Part shown: positions 11,586 through 23,321 of the stretch, in pieces
Position numbering within the stretch: the first letter of the stretch is position 1
Layout: every line of letters begins with the position of its first letter
NCBI GenBank assembly: GCA_022225965.2
Contig: JAKJXP020000040.1
Span: 124,001 to 188,000, forward strand
Direction of reading: 5' to 3'
DNA length: 64,000 bases
Source of the DNA: Diatrype stigma
Lineage: Eukaryota > Ascomycota > Sordariomycetes > Xylariales > Diatrypaceae
The notes under the pieces: model-generated
Database searches by the model: none
What the model was told of the DNA's origin: nothing
Seen by the model: the letters and a program-made list of their open reading frames with translations, nothing else
Program-made: the position numbers and the translations under genes

Positions 11586-13248
11586 ATGCTGCTCCAGGCT
11601 CTATTCCTATCTATATTGGCCTTCGCTTCATCTGCGTTCGCCGCATTCGGGTTCACCAAGTCTGGCAGCAACTATGTCATTGATGCTGGGTCCGACAACG
11701 CTTTGGTGTTCACCGTAAATGGCGGTAGCTGTGATATAACATCAATCAAGTACCGCGGAACGGAACTCCAGGACAGCTCTCAAGGCACTCACCTCTCGTC
11801 TGGCCTTGGCTCGGCCACGGTGAGCGTCTCACAGGTTTCAGGTATATAAGCACCGTACCAAGGTATATCCGAACAGCTACTAACGACTGGCTGTAGGGTC
11901 AGCCAATTATATCAAGGTGACTTGCACGACGTCAACGCTCACTCATTATATGGTCGTCAAGGAGGGAGATAGTACAATATACCTTGGTACTTATATCAGC
12001 TCTGAGCCCACTGTTGGCGAGCTGCGCTTCATCGCTCGCCTCAAGTCTTCTGCACTGCCAAACGAGTACCCGTATGGTTCAGTGTCGACCACATCAGGAA
12101 GCAGTTCAGCTGTCGAAGGATCCGATGTCTTTGTAGTCAACGGCCAGACCCGATCCAAATTTTATAGCAGTACGCGCTGGATCGATAGAGATGCTCAATG
12201 TGTCTATGGTGGCTCAGACGAGATCCACGTCTGCACGCTGGTGTCCAACTTCGAGTCATCATCCGGTGGGCCCTTCTTCCGAGACATCGAGTCGAACAAT
12301 GCAGGCGCAGCAACAAACCTTTACTGGTACATGAACAGTGGCCATGTGCAGACCGAGTCATACCGCACCAACGTTTTGCACGGACCTTACATGTTATCGT
12401 TCTCTAGATCTGGCGTCCCGAAGGCCAAGAGTTACGACACCTCCTTCTTTTCCGAGCTGAGCATACAAGGGTATGTACCCACATCTAGCCGCGGATACGT
12501 CAAAGGAACCGCTTCCGGAGTTTCCAGCAGTTACCAGATCGTCGTGCATTGGTACAACTCCGCCGCTCAGTACTGGACCATCGCGTCTTCTAGCGGTGCT
12601 TTCACGTCGCCCGCGATGAAGCCCGGTACATATACCCAAGTCCTGTACCAGACCGAATACAAGGTAGCCGCGGTGACCGGCGTCCAGGTGACAGCGGGCT
12701 CGACGACAACCAAAAACATCGCCAGCACGGAGGTGTCTCGGACCACGCTGTGGAAGATCGGCGATTTCGACGGCCAGCCCACGGGTTTCCTCAACGCGGA
12801 CAAGTTCCTCCGGATGCACCCCTCCGACAGCCGCATGGGCAGCTGGGGTCCCGTGACCTACACCGTCGGCAGCTCCTCCGTCGGCCAGTTCCCCATGGCG
12901 GTCTTCCAGTCGGTCAACAACCCCGTGACTATAAAGTTCAACCTCGGGTCCGCGCCAGGGGCTGCAACCTTGCGCATCGCCACCACCCTCTCCTTCGCCG
13001 GGTCGCGCCCGCAAGCCAAGGTGAACTCGTGGACGGCGACGGCGCCTTCCGCGCCGACGAAGATCGACAGCCGCGGCGTCACCCGGGGCGCGTACCGCGG
13101 CTACGGGGAGGTGTACGACGTCAGCATCCCCTCCGGCACGCTGGTTGCCGGCTCCAACACCATTACCATCAGCTCCGTCTCGGGAAGCAGTGGCGACACG
13201 TTCCTCAGCCCCAACTTCATCTTCGATGCGGTTGAGCTCTTTCACTAG
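11586..13248 (+). CDS. rglA: secreted rhamnogalacturonan lyase, polysaccharide lyase family 4
   Basis: Cleaves the rhamnogalacturonan-I backbone of pectin by beta-elimination outside the cell. Two exons, 11586-11841 and 11897-13248; intron 55 bp, phase 1. 535 residues, close to characterised Aspergillus RglA enzymes (about 525). A signal peptide covers residues 1-19 ([19 protein letters not shown]). The N-terminal catalytic beta-sandwich includes [27 protein letters not shown] and [13 protein letters not shown]; a fibronectin-III-like middle domain (about 330-400) and a C-terminal carbohydrate-binding-like domain ([19 protein letters not shown] to NFIFDAVEL) follow. An 849-bp open frame on the opposite strand is a shadow of GC-rich codons. 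Catalytic Lys/His were not aligned residue by residue. The neighbouring sugar porter fits uptake of products, by inference. Confidence 0.93.
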
Positions 13249-14009
13249 TTAGAAAGTGGACTCTCTGGAGGAACAGCTGTGCTAGCCCTGGCGAAGGGAA
13301 ATTGAGGGGTAATCACTCCCCTCTCTGGAGTCGAATACCGTACCTTATACCTGCGCACGCTCACATGCCGTAGAGATCCGGATAACCATGTATTGTACAT
13401 ACTAAGAGCCACGGGGCAGTAGTAGTTTTTAATATGAATATATGATTATGTAGCCCTTTATTCAACTTGTTAATGGAAGCAGCACAAGCCCGACTGGATG
13501 GAACTAATGTATATCTTCCCATGTCCATAGGTTGCTATGGGCAAAGTTGGCACATTAGCGGTGGCACAGCAGCCAGCTTCTCCTATCACCGCTACGCCGT
13601 ACACTGCTTTTCTACGTGGCGAACCAAAAATAAACGAAATCCTCTTGCATGGATTGCACCTGTTCGTTCCCACGAATCCGTGGCCACTTGTCATGTGTGG
13701 CGTAACTTGACACCCCGTTTATATACATGAAGGATTCCGGGTATAGATCATACAGATCGGACAGGGGCTTTAACTCGCCCATATTTACGAAAGGGGTCCT
13801 CTTCCTGCAACGCAAACGAAGCGACCGCCAGGGGGGCATATACCGCTAACTAATAAAGACGCATTGCGAGTTGATTGTAAGCACTAGCTAATATAAAACC
13901 GAATTGCATACTTTACTATATTTACTTCAATTCTCTCCAAGTCCAAAACTTCTAGCAGGGCATATCGCTGTGTATATCGCTGTTTATGACATAACATTAC
14001 ACCTATACA
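13249..14009. other. intergenic
   Basis: 3' flank of the lyase and 5' flank of the GST gene. No gene supported. Confidence 0.4.
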
Positions 14010-15023
14010 ATGACGGAACCTATTGAAGTTTGGATGGCACGTAAGTAAACCGAGAAGAACGTCTCTCAATTGGAACTCAACTAACTCTATCCTTAGCCCC
14101 CGGCCCAAACCCGTGGAAGGCAGGTTTCCAGTACGTCTCTCCATGGAGAGTAATTCTGACCTAAAATGAGCATAGGTCGTCATCGTGCTTGAAGAACTCA
14201 AAGTGCCCTATAAGATCGTCTCTATCAAGTTCGAGGATCTGAAGTCGGAGCCGTTCGTTAGTCTTAACCCGAACGGTCGAGCTCCAGGTAAGTGCTTCCA
14301 CAGCCTTCCCAAGCTCTTTCTGAAGGCAATATAGACCACTTGCGGATGGGCTAATCTGTAATACATGTGCAGCAATCAAGGATCCCAACACCGATCTAGT
14401 TCTCTGGGAGTCTGGAGCCATCATCTCCTACCTCATCGAACAATACGATACCGCACACGTGTTGTCCTACGACACATTGAAAGAAAAGCAACTCTGCAAT
14501 CAATGGCTGCACTTCCAAATGAGTGGGCAGGGCCCTTATTTTGGCCAGGCTGGCTGGTGGGTTTATCCTCCGTGGCTCATATGCCCATTTAAAGGGGTCG
14601 ACAGGGTGAACGATGTCTAATCCAACATACAGGTTCACCGTTCTTCACCAAGAAAAGCTGCCCTCGGCAATCGAGCGCTATCGTGCAGAGATCAAGCGCA
14701 TCCTCGGCGTCCTCGAGAAGCGACTGGAGGGTCGGCAGTGGCTTGTCGGGGACAAGATGACCTACGCTGACCTCGCGTGGGCCCCTTGGAATGACAGGGT
14801 AGACGTCCTGCTGTCCTGCCCGCCCGAGGAGAAGTTCGAAGGTTTCCCGGCAGTCAAGGCCTGGCACGACCGTGTGACCTCCCGCCCTTCGTGGAAGAAG
14901 GCCATGGAGGAGAGAGCCAGATTGATGGACGAGCAGGGGCTGACGTGGACTGGTATGCCCAAGGGTATCCAGTCATTGGCTGAATACCAGGAGATCATCG
15001 ACGCGAAGAAAGGCGGCTCATGA
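14010..15023 (+). CDS. glutathione S-transferase, Ure2-like/theta-type
   Basis: Conjugates or reduces substrates with glutathione in the cytosol. Five exons: 14010-14040, 14097-14119, 14176-14287, 14373-14556 and 14633-15023; 246 residues. The thioredoxin-fold half (1-90) reads MTEPIEVWMAPPGPNPWK, then VVIVLEELKVPYKIVSIKFE, the cis-Pro site GRAPAI and the GSH-binding block LWESGAIISYLIEQYD. The helical half includes LCNQWLHFQMSGQGPYFGQA, LPSAIERYRAEIKRILGVLE and the N-capping motif GDKMTYADLAWAPWND. Intron 2 appears to use a GC donor (AAG|GCAGGT) because only that restores PWK-VVIVLEEL. All other junctions are GT-AG. Intron 4 (14557-14632) joins GQAGW to FTVLHQ. Confidence 0.92.
14120..14175 (+). 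other. GC-AG intron of the GST gene
   Basis: 56 bp, from GCAGGT to CATAG, phase 0. GT donors nearby break the frame or insert residues foreign to the family, whereas GC splicing gives the conserved NPWKVV junction. Confidence 0.65.
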
Positions 15024-15113
15024 GATGTATAGAAACCCGTGATTACTCTATTACTTCATGGGGTTATGTTAGGAGAGTGATAGAGTCGTGAGTTATGGCT
15101 TCTTGCTAGGCAG

Positions 15114-16869
15114 CTACGTATCATCTGTGTCCATGTAATATGACCATGCCAGAGCACAAATCGCTATGGTCATCAAGTAAAGCCACCAGACCAGGCCAAC
15201 TGCTCCGTGTTCAACACCCACGGCGAACATATAGCCACCAACAGCGGGGCCCACTGCGCGGGCAAGGCTAGCGAACATACTCCCACTGCCATGTATAGTT
15301 CCCAGCACCCCTTTCGAGGGAGCTGACTGTGTGAGCAATATCACAGTGCTCGGGATAGCTATCGTTCGCGCCATGATCTGGGAGCAAGTGATCAATCCCA
15401 AGAACACCCATCGCATCACACTCCCGTCCGCCGTCAGGGATAGGTAAGGGGCGGCGGCGTAGGTGATGGGGAAGATCACCAGCGCGATGCGGAATACGCC
15501 TCTCGTGCCCATCCGCTCTTGCAGGCGCGGGTAGATGAAGAGTTGGAGTAATATACCACATATGCCGAAGAACGAGAGCCAGAGACCGATGGACGCCGAC
15601 CCAAGTCCCAAGCCTCCCGTAAAAGCGAGGAGCGTGGATTGGGCATTGTCCGCTTGGGGGTTGCTGAGGTAGACGGGGAATATGTGCATGAAGGCAGAGT
15701 TGTGCAGTGGGAGAAGTCCAAATGATACCAAGGAACAGACCACTTTACGTGTCCAGACTCGACGGAATGGCATATCTTCTCGTTGCGTCTTGGAAATCTC
15801 TGTCGCTGGTGATGGCTTCTCGCCGTGTGATTCTAGTTCTTCTGACGAACTATCCTCTTCATCTCCCACCACGACATAGCCTTCTTGTTTCTTGCTGAGC
15901 CGGAACCGTCTCATGAACCGAAACAGTGCTGTGCCGGCTACGAGACCGAAGTCGCTGTATGATTCTTTTCCAGGTAGAGTCTCTTTCAGGCCCAGCACGG
16001 CGAGAACTAAAGAAACGCTGAGAACCCCAGCAGTCATGAGGGCCGGTAGGGCGTAAGGATAATGCACAGCCCAGGCCACTCCCTCTGGATCCCCGGCAGC
16101 GTTGAATATCCCATCGGCCCCAAAAGCCCAGGGGAGATTCTTCACAGGTTCGGCCAGATACCCACTAAGCGCCATAGTCAACACCATCCCTGGCTTGAAC
16201 ACCAGCGGCATGAGAAGGAACGCTTTGGTATGGTACTTCCGCTCCTTGACCGTCTCCGCCGTCGCCGTCCGCATGAGCCCGACATTGGCGTTCCCGAGGC
16301 CAGCTAACACCCTCCAGAACAGGAGCGCGCCGATCGAGCGGGAGAGTCCGAAGCCAACATTGGCTACGATGGAGATTAGGAGTCCTGCGATGATGGAAAC
16401 CCGCCGGCCGTACGTATCCGACAGCCGACCCCACGGCAAGCTGACGGCGAACTGCGCTAATGGAAAAGCGGCGACGAGCACGCCCGAGTACTCTGCTATA
16501 CGGGCGACGTCCTCGTCCACCTGGTCACCGCCTTCGGCTTCGGCGGAAGACAATGCAGCCCTGACGAGGTAGAAGACGTACGGGAGAAGGCCGACGTTCG
16601 ATAGGGGTGCGGAAAGCCGGCAGAGCGCGATTATGAAAAGCTGGTCTTTGTTCGGCAGATCTCTCCATCGGACTTGAGTAGGCGCGACTGGAGCTTCTTC
16701 TTTATCGGGTAGGAGAGTGTTGACTGGGCCCTCTTCGCGTGTAAAAGAGGATCGATCTGCTACCCTCGCCAGTTGCTCATCTTGCAGCCGTAACTATCAG
16801 TACTCGGGTCTTCGTCACTCAAACACTAAAGGGGATATCCTGACAGCTTGTTAACTCACTACTAGACAT
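15114..16869 (-). CDS. major facilitator superfamily transporter
   Basis: Twelve-helix membrane exporter of the tetracycline-resistance/ZIF-like MFS group; the substrate is unknown. The main exon runs 16780-15114. Helix 1 (LPNKDQLFIIALCRLSAPLS) lies upstream of the first in-frame ATG (16553), so that ATG is too late. The upstream frame has no ATG before a stop, so an extra 5' exon is needed: a 10-bp exon at 16869-16860 with donor GTGAGT and acceptor GCAAG would give a start of MSSNEQLARVADRS and 558 residues in all. MFS motif A is seen as GRLSDTYGRR. A long cytosolic loop with an acidic Ser-rich stretch (about residues 310-340) separates the two halves. The gene is divergent from the sugar porter across 1.1 kb. 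The family call is firm; the start is inferred. Confidence 0.85.
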
Positions 16870-17956
16870 AGTTGATCCCCCAGCCTCCCTGTGGTCCCTC
16901 AACCTCATAGCCACGGACAGCCTTCACGGTCTCTATCTACTCAACTTAGGATTCGACCAGGATTGATTGAATAAAGAGCAAACTAATGATATAGTGAAAA
17001 AATGATTAGGACTGATCAGAGCGTACCGCCAACCCTACGAGTCTTCCATTATACCCGACGTACACGCCAATTCTTACACCAAGACCGTGCCCACAAACTG
17101 CAGGTGAGAACAGATGACTTGAAAGTCCCTATCCAAGGGAGGCGCGACAGCGCCTTCCCTAGATCCCTTCTTATATTAGCCTCGGAGCATCGATCTACAC
17201 CGACGCATTCGGACGGAGTTTTACCAGGCCTTGATCAACGTTGTCCTTTCCTTAACGTCATCCCTGCCCTAGCTCTTGCGACAACAACCTGCGGTACCTG
17301 CTCCGTGACTTTATCCCAATCCGACCAGTACCTATTCCGATTGGACCCAAATATACGTACATATGGGGATTGAAATAGAACTCGAGGATCATTTGAAGTA
17401 GGTAGCTAAGAGAAGCTGGCCCCTGTGCATTGTTTTGCATTTAGCCGTCTGTCTCCCCTTGCAGGGTGCCATTCTTGGCTCTCGGAGCGACGATTGGGAA
17501 AGCAACCCCACATTGCTCGATACGTGCGAAAGCACGCATATTGAGGCATCTCTTGTGCACGCTCATTGCCGAACTGCCCAGCTTTCTGCATGCGGGGATT
17601 GGCATGGGTCTGGTTGGGCTATCGCAAAGCTCCCAAGATGAGATGGGCTCATCATAGCTGGCCACCATGAGATGGCACGCCTGCTTATTGGTACACTGGG
17701 AGGACTCTTGGTATCGCGAGCATTGGAAAGTGTGGATGAGGGGGCTAGAGTGTGCGCCACCTCTTCAGCGAAAATCATCTTTTAAAGTTTGGGAAAGACT
17801 AAGCCTGGCTTCCTTCCGATGTGTGAGTGTTCCCTTCTACCTCGTCTTGGGATGTCATAATCACCGCTTGCCCCTCGGTTTATACTCTGCCTGTCTCAAT
17901 CGAAGTTCTGTTGGAAGGTTGATTATCAACAGCCTTGACCAAGCCAATAAGGCGAC
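16870..17956. other. shared divergent promoter region of two MFS genes
   Basis: 1.09 kb between the divergent transporter genes at 15114-16869 and 17957-20174. Short frames on both strands show no family resemblance. It may serve both genes. Confidence 0.45.
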
Positions 17957-20174
17957 ATGAGTCCCATTCCGAAGGCAGTCCTTCGACTGCATGCCCTCTG
18001 TGTCTTTTTCGCTATCGGTTCATTCGTCTGGGGGTGAGTCTTGTTTTCACTCAACCTTCACCTATTACGTTAGCAACCTAGAATGGACCATCGCTCGGGA
18101 GTTGGTATATCTACTTGATGTACCAGGTAAAGGGGTCGCACTGCCGCATGGGCCAGCTTGAGTCAACAAGACATGAATAAACTAGTGCATCGACCCCTGA
18201 ATGACCTCGAGACTTGACTCACGACAGCAATCCGAAAAGACTCCACACACAGCCCTTCCTACAGGTAGATGTGGGGGGTATCTGCACGATGCTAACAGCA
18301 TTCTACGCAGTTACAATGTTGGCATACTATCATCCGTGCTCGTCCACCCTGGGTTTGTCAAGACCATGGGCCATCCTACGCCTTCGCAAAAGGGCCTGAT
18401 AACGGCCATTTACTATCTGGGAACGTGGATAAGCTACATATTCCTCTCGCACCCCGCTAGTGATTTCTTTGGCCGCCGTTATGCCGCTCTCACAGGCACG
18501 CTCACTGTCGCTGTGGGCACTGCCCTTGAATGCGGGGCGAGAGGGTCCGGCGCTTATGCTATGATGGTCGCCGGTCGTATTATCTGCGGCCTGGGCGTTG
18601 GCATCGTCTCGACTTCTGTTCCGTTATACCAGAGGTACGTCTGAAAGATATTTTCGTGCCGAGGATGTGAAGCTTATGCCATTCTTTCAGTGAAGTCGCC
18701 CCTGCCGGTGAGCGTGGCAGATATGTCGTCTTGAACCACGTCGGTTTCGTCACTGGCCTTGCAGCGGGATTCTGGTGAGTATCCTATCCGGTCGTTGGGA
18801 GATTACTTGGCTCACAGTATTCTGACAGGGTTGGGTACGGCGTCACATTCTGGAACACCACAGAATATGGCATCTACATCTCGTGGCGCTTCTCTCTAGC
18901 GCTTATCCTGATCCCATGTTTCATATTTAGTGCCGGGCTCCCATTTCTCCCGGAGTCGTAAGTGCCCTATGCAGTCAGGCACGAGAATGAATCTCCTCTA
19001 ACAATGGGGCAGGCCACGCTGGTTAATCGAACACGGCCACTACGAACGAGCACGAAGATCTCTCACCTGGCTCCGTGAAGGGAGCTTCCCCGAAGAGCAT
19101 GTCACCTATGAGCTGAGCAGGATCCGGGATGATGTAGAGGAGTACAAAGCTTCCGGTACCAACTGGCTATCTTTGTTCAGAGACCCCTATCTCTTTAATC
19201 GTCTATGGCGCGCATCACTGCTTCAATTCATGGCTCAGATGGTAAGCAGATTCCCGCGTAATATCCTACCCCAAGCGATCGGGAGCAGATGCTAACTGCC
19301 TCTGTTGCAGTGTGGTGCTACCGCTATGAAATATTATCTGCCGACTCTGTTGGAGAAGCTAGGGGTTTCCACTCGAATCACCCTTTTGATCGGCGGTATC
19401 GAGTCGACGCTGAAGATTGGGATGACCGTCATCGACATGTTCCTTATAGATCGCCTGGGTCGGAGAGTCACTCTTGTGGGTGGATGTGCTGCAATGTCCC
19501 TCGGCATGTTGGTGAGTAAACCTGGGGTCACATGGACAGAGCTTGACTAACGTTAGGAAGATAAATGGGGTATTTGGACAAGTTTATCCTGACAACTCCA
19601 ACCACGCGGCCGATGTCGTATGCATCGTCTTTGTGTTCGTCTATGCTCTTGGTTATAGCATGGGATTCGGTCCAGCTGCGTGGGTCTACGCGTCCGAGGT
19701 ACATTTGCCCCTCTCATTGTACCAAGAGGTGTCAAAGGCTGACATAGTGGTTAGATATTCCCAACTTCAGTGCGCGCTCGAGGTCTCAATTTCTCTGCGT
19801 CAGGGGGGTCCATTGGCTCAATCATCACCGCTCAGGTGTGGCCAGTTGGGGTTGACACCATCGGCTCTCGGATCTACTTCTACTTCATGAGTATCAACCT
19901 CATCTGCATTCCGGTATGTTGACAGTAGTTCTACTATCTTCAAGCTAGGAGCGTGATTTTTATTATGTTCACAGTACCACGCCATATTGAAGCATGAATG
20001 CTAACGCAAATCTGCCAGATCATATTTTTCTTCTACCCGGAAACCAAAGGCCGCGCGCTGGAAGATATGGACTCTTTGTTCCACGTGAGGTCCAATGGAG
20101 GAGAGGTTGAAGATGTGGAGGATCCAACACATCCTGTACTGCCCAAAAACCGTTCTCCGGGCACAAGTCGCTAA
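17957..20174 (+). CDS. MFS sugar porter (hexose transporter-like)
   Basis: Proton-coupled sugar uptake at the plasma membrane, by family. Nine exons with GT-AG introns: 17957-18033, 18311-18634, 18691-18774, 18829-18957, 19013-19241, 19311-19511, 19561-19698, 19755-19913 and about 20020-20174; about 498 residues. Helix 1 spans exon 1 and the start of exon 2 (FFAIGSFVWG + YNVGILSSVL). Sugar-porter signatures are present: FGRRYAALTG after helix 2, GRIICGLGVGIVSTSVPLYQ-SEVAP, PESPRWL, DRLGRR in the second half, VYASE-IFPTSVRARG, and PETKGRALEDMD at the end of helix 12. Intron 1 is long (277 bp). Intron 6 seems to end at AAG rather than TAG to keep frame. The substrate cannot be told; pectin-derived sugar is a guess from the PL4 neighbour. 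Confidence 0.9.
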
Positions 20175-20416
20175 GTGGCCGGTGATATGTGTTACAAATT
20201 GTGAAGTATGAGGTTTATGACGATACTGTTCGTATTAGCATGATACAGTTACTATATCTTTGATGGCTATTCATAATAAGCTAGAGCCATACGATCTAGG
20301 TGGATATGGTGCTTTGCTTTCTGCTGTGAATACTTCATTCGGTTTGTTTATGAAAAGATTGTTAAAGCTATTATTGACGTATGCAGCTTCGCAGGGGAAG
20401 ATCATGCATGGAATGG

Positions 20417-22024
20417 TCACATGAAGGCTATTTCCCTGACCAAGCCCGATTTCACCCACCCTCGGGCAAAGTTCCTTCCTGTCCCCAGTAAGACCATGAG
20501 CCACCACACTCGGCCAATGTACTTATCATACCAAGTGCTCTCGCTATAGCCTATTGCCTTCCTCCATTTCTTCACCGTTCTCATCACCACACCCTCGAGA
20601 ATAACAGCGAGGCCGTTCAGGGCAAAGAACTTAGCTTCCCCCGTAGCGCTACTCCAATCCCCTCCCACCACGCCTCTGACAGAGAAGGAATGCACGAAGG
20701 CGCTCGAAAGAAATCCCCCGAGCACCTTTCCCACATCAGCGGGCTCCTCGTTGCTCTTGCCGGTGATCTTCCTTTCCAGCCATTCGCCGGGCCACACTCC
20801 GTACACTAGGAACAGGCGTGCGAAGAGGCGATGCCAGCCATACGACCAAAACTTGCGCACGGACGTGATGTCCCATATCCTCCTGCTGTACAGAGGCGGG
20901 AAGAAAGCCAGCGGGCTGGGGGCGAGCGGGGAGAGCATGATGGCGAATAGCGAGTGGCCCAAGGAGAATGCCGCCATGAGAAACGCGCCCAGGGCGCCAG
21001 TCAAAGCCAGTTGGGTCGGCAATCGCAAGTTGTCATCGAACAAGTTACGGTATCCTCGCCCGTCGTCGGTTCTCTCCGGAGAATCGCCCCCAGGCTGCAT
21101 CAGATGGCGTACGTATATGGTCTTGATGACAGCCCAGCTAACCAGCAGAATCGGGAGCACGTGGACCAGAATGCTGTGCACCCGGTTTCCGACCGTGGGC
21201 AGCCAGGTCTTGCGCGCATGTCGAACGTCCGCCGTGGTCCAGGTGAAGCCTACACCTCGCATGCTGAGTTCGAGCTCGAGTGCCCAGCAGGCGCGGTCCT
21301 GAAACGACTGAGGCCACCCGGACTCAGTGGTGGCGGTTTCAAGGACTGGTTGTGGGTCTGGCCCGCTGAGGGTTCGCTGAAGCGAGAAGTAGGAATCATG
21401 GGAGGTATCAGGAACCGTGTCTGGCTCTTTATGTTGTAGCTCAGTGGGTTCAGGCGATTTTCCCGGGCTTTTCCCTCTGTCTGTCTTGATAAGGGGGTTT
21501 TGAGCATTAGCACCGATACTCCCTCGACGTCTTTCCTCATGAGTGTACGGTTCATTTACTCCGCCATTTGACCATTCCTTGGTCTGCTTAGAGTCTTCCT
21601 GGACCGGTGTCGCGATCCTAGGTCTGTGTACGTATGTCACTCTCCTGGGAACGTGATTGAAACCATACGGGCTGATAAAGAAAGCATCTATCACTCTACA
21701 GCCACCGTAAAGACCAACGAGACCAAGCTGGTACGTCAGGCCGATGCTCTGGGGCACGTGATAGGCAAGCGGTAGACGGAAGAAGAGGATACCGGCTGTT
21801 GCCGCAAGGACGTTCCGGATCGCCCGGATATAGATGGAATCGATAGCTGTTGGAGGCGGAGGGGCCAGGAAAAGGAGCGCGACATAATACAAAAGCGGTG
21901 GTAGAACGGCCGCTTCAAAGGTCAGCGGCCTACTTCCTGGTATAGGATGCAGACCAGGCCTGGGTTGAGGATTGAATATTAACGAGTGAAGCTGAGATAT
22001 CCAGTTGGTAGGGGCCGTATCCAT
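20417..22024 (-). CDS. wax-synthase-like membrane-bound O-acyltransferase
   Basis: Single exon, 535 residues, several membrane helices (for example LPPLLYYVALLFLAPPP near 40-56). The C-terminal half matches the wax synthase/MBOAT-2 domain used in fungal meroterpenoid and trichothecene acetylation: FWSYGWHRLFARLFLVYGVW, then the active-site helix VLGGFLSSAFVHSF with the conserved His. A charged, Ser/Pro/Thr-rich loop fills residues about 135-235. Proteins of this family acylate terpenoid, sterol or fatty alcohol hydroxyls in membranes. It is convergent with the sugar porter (243 bp between stops), and its promoter faces the transposon block about 500 bp away. The acceptor substrate is not predictable. 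Confidence 0.85.
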   Translation of the reverse strand: MDTAPTNWISQLHSLIFNPQPRPGLHPIPGSRPLTFEAAVLPPLLYYVALLFLAPPPPTAIDSIYIRAIRNVLAATAGILFFRLPLAYHVPQSIGLTYQLGLVGLYGGCRVIDAFFISPYGFNHVPRRVTYVHRPRIATPVQEDSKQTKEWSNGGVNEPYTHEERRRGSIGANAQNPLIKTDRGKSPGKSPEPTELQHKEPDTVPDTSHDSYFSLQRTLSGPDPQPVLETATTESGWPQSFQDRACWALELELSMRGVGFTWTTADVRHARKTWLPTVGNRVHSILVHVLPILLVSWAVIKTIYVRHLMQPGGDSPERTDDGRGYRNLFDDNLRLPTQLALTGALGAFLMAAFSLGHSLFAIMLSPLAPSPLAFFPPLYSRRIWDITSVRKFWSYGWHRLFARLFLVYGVWPGEWLERKITGKSNEEPADVGKVLGGFLSSAFVHSFSVRGVVGGDWSSATGEAKFFALNGLAVILEGVVMRTVKKWRKAIGYSESTWYDKYIGRVWWLMVLLGTGRNFARGWVKSGLVREIAFM

Positions 22025-22526
22025 GCTGATATAATTTGTCGGGACGTACTTGAATTGAGGCTAGGGTGATGAGCAGGTAAGCCTCTGGAGGGGGGAAAGA
22101 GTTATACCAAGGGTTGGCTACCTGATCTACTGTGGAGGTTTGATATTCTCCAATTGGAGTTGTGAAGTGCGTGCAAGTCCATAAATCTGATGACGACTAG
22201 ATGACCCCAAACGGTGCATGTGACTCTGACTGTGTCAGCAATTGAATGAATCGTTCATCTCCATAATAACTCTGCCGCGCTCTTTGGTGCAAATGAGACT
22301 TTAAGTTCGGAAATGCATATTTCTATAGGCAGGTATGGTAACACCTAATGTTCCATTTCAATCAAACAACTGCCTCGAAGTATCGAAGAAGGAACAACCC
22401 CTATCTTATTTCCAAGTGATACCTGGCAATGGGCATACATCAATCATAGGGGGGCGCATGTCACACTTGGTTCGGTTAGCGTATAGCTATAAGCCATATA
22501 GCTAACTAGTGGTTAGTGGTAATGTA
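22025..22526. other. promoter side of MBOAT gene, up to transposon edge
   Basis: About 500 bp of normal base composition between the acyltransferase start and the left inverted repeat. No gene. Confidence 0.5.
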
Positions 22527-22555
22527 CAAATCGGGTGTACTAAGTATCCGAACAG
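22527..22555 (+). repeat. left terminal inverted repeat, 29 bp
   Basis: Exact reverse complement of 30453-30481. The preceding bases 22525-22526 are TA. Unlike the interior it shows no obvious RIP damage. Confidence 0.9.
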
Positions 22556-23037
22556 CAAATCTTAGCTATACAACCAACTAATAACTCAAATAACTTAATA
22601 ACCACATTTACTTAAGATGTAAAAATTAGATATAAGGTAAATTTATATATACGAAATATAATACTGGTTTTAAAAATATCTATTTCGTTATATTTATATT
22701 AATATTAAATAATTTAATATATACAAATTTTTATTATAAATATATATATAAATTATTTCTTATATAAAAATGCTAAAACGCTAATGCCTATATATAATAA
22801 AACTGTATTTAATAAATTATATAATAAAATTAAATCCAAGTTTATTCGAATTTTATTACGCTTTTTAAAGTTCGTTTAAAATTAAGGTATAATATTTTAT
22901 ATCTTCGCGAAATTTATACTTTTTTAAAAGATATTTTATATATAAGTACATTTCATTATTAAAAGCATATATATAAAGTTTTACCTTAATCGGATAAGTT
23001 TTAAAAGAGTTATATGGATAATTTTCATATAAAGTAT

Positions 23038-23263
23038 TGTTACGGGCTAATAGGCTTTATAGGGATTAATAGAAAAAATTCCCAATTAGTATTATGGAAT
23101 TTAAAGCTAAAGAAAAAAAGAAGGAAAAATAAATACAGAAAGGAAAGGTTCGAAGGTATATAGGCAGAAGGGCTAGCCGCTAAAGGGCATTAGCTCTTTT
23201 TTGGAAATGTACATATAATCTTTAAATACCTTTATATATATATAGCCTATGTATACCATAACA
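23038..23263 (-). repeat. 3' LTR (left copy)
   Basis: 226 bp, begins TGTTACGGG and ends ATAACA on the plus strand. It differs from the right copy mainly by transitions. A purine-rich polypurine tract candidate (GAAAAGGAAA on the minus strand) abuts it at about 23268-23280. Confidence 0.9.
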
Positions 23264-23321
23264 TTATTTCCTTTTCGGGAAAAAGTTTCGTTCCGAGGCT
23301 TTATAAAAAAAAAAAAAATTA

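Noticed and set aside
12394..13245. 283-codon minus-strand frame inside the rhamnogalacturonan lyase gene
   Set aside because: Arises from GC-rich third positions of the true plus-strand gene; protein is Gly/Arg/Val-rich without family likeness.
20751..21439. Plus-strand frames inside the acyltransferase gene
   Set aside because: Antisense shadows of a single uninterrupted 535-codon gene.
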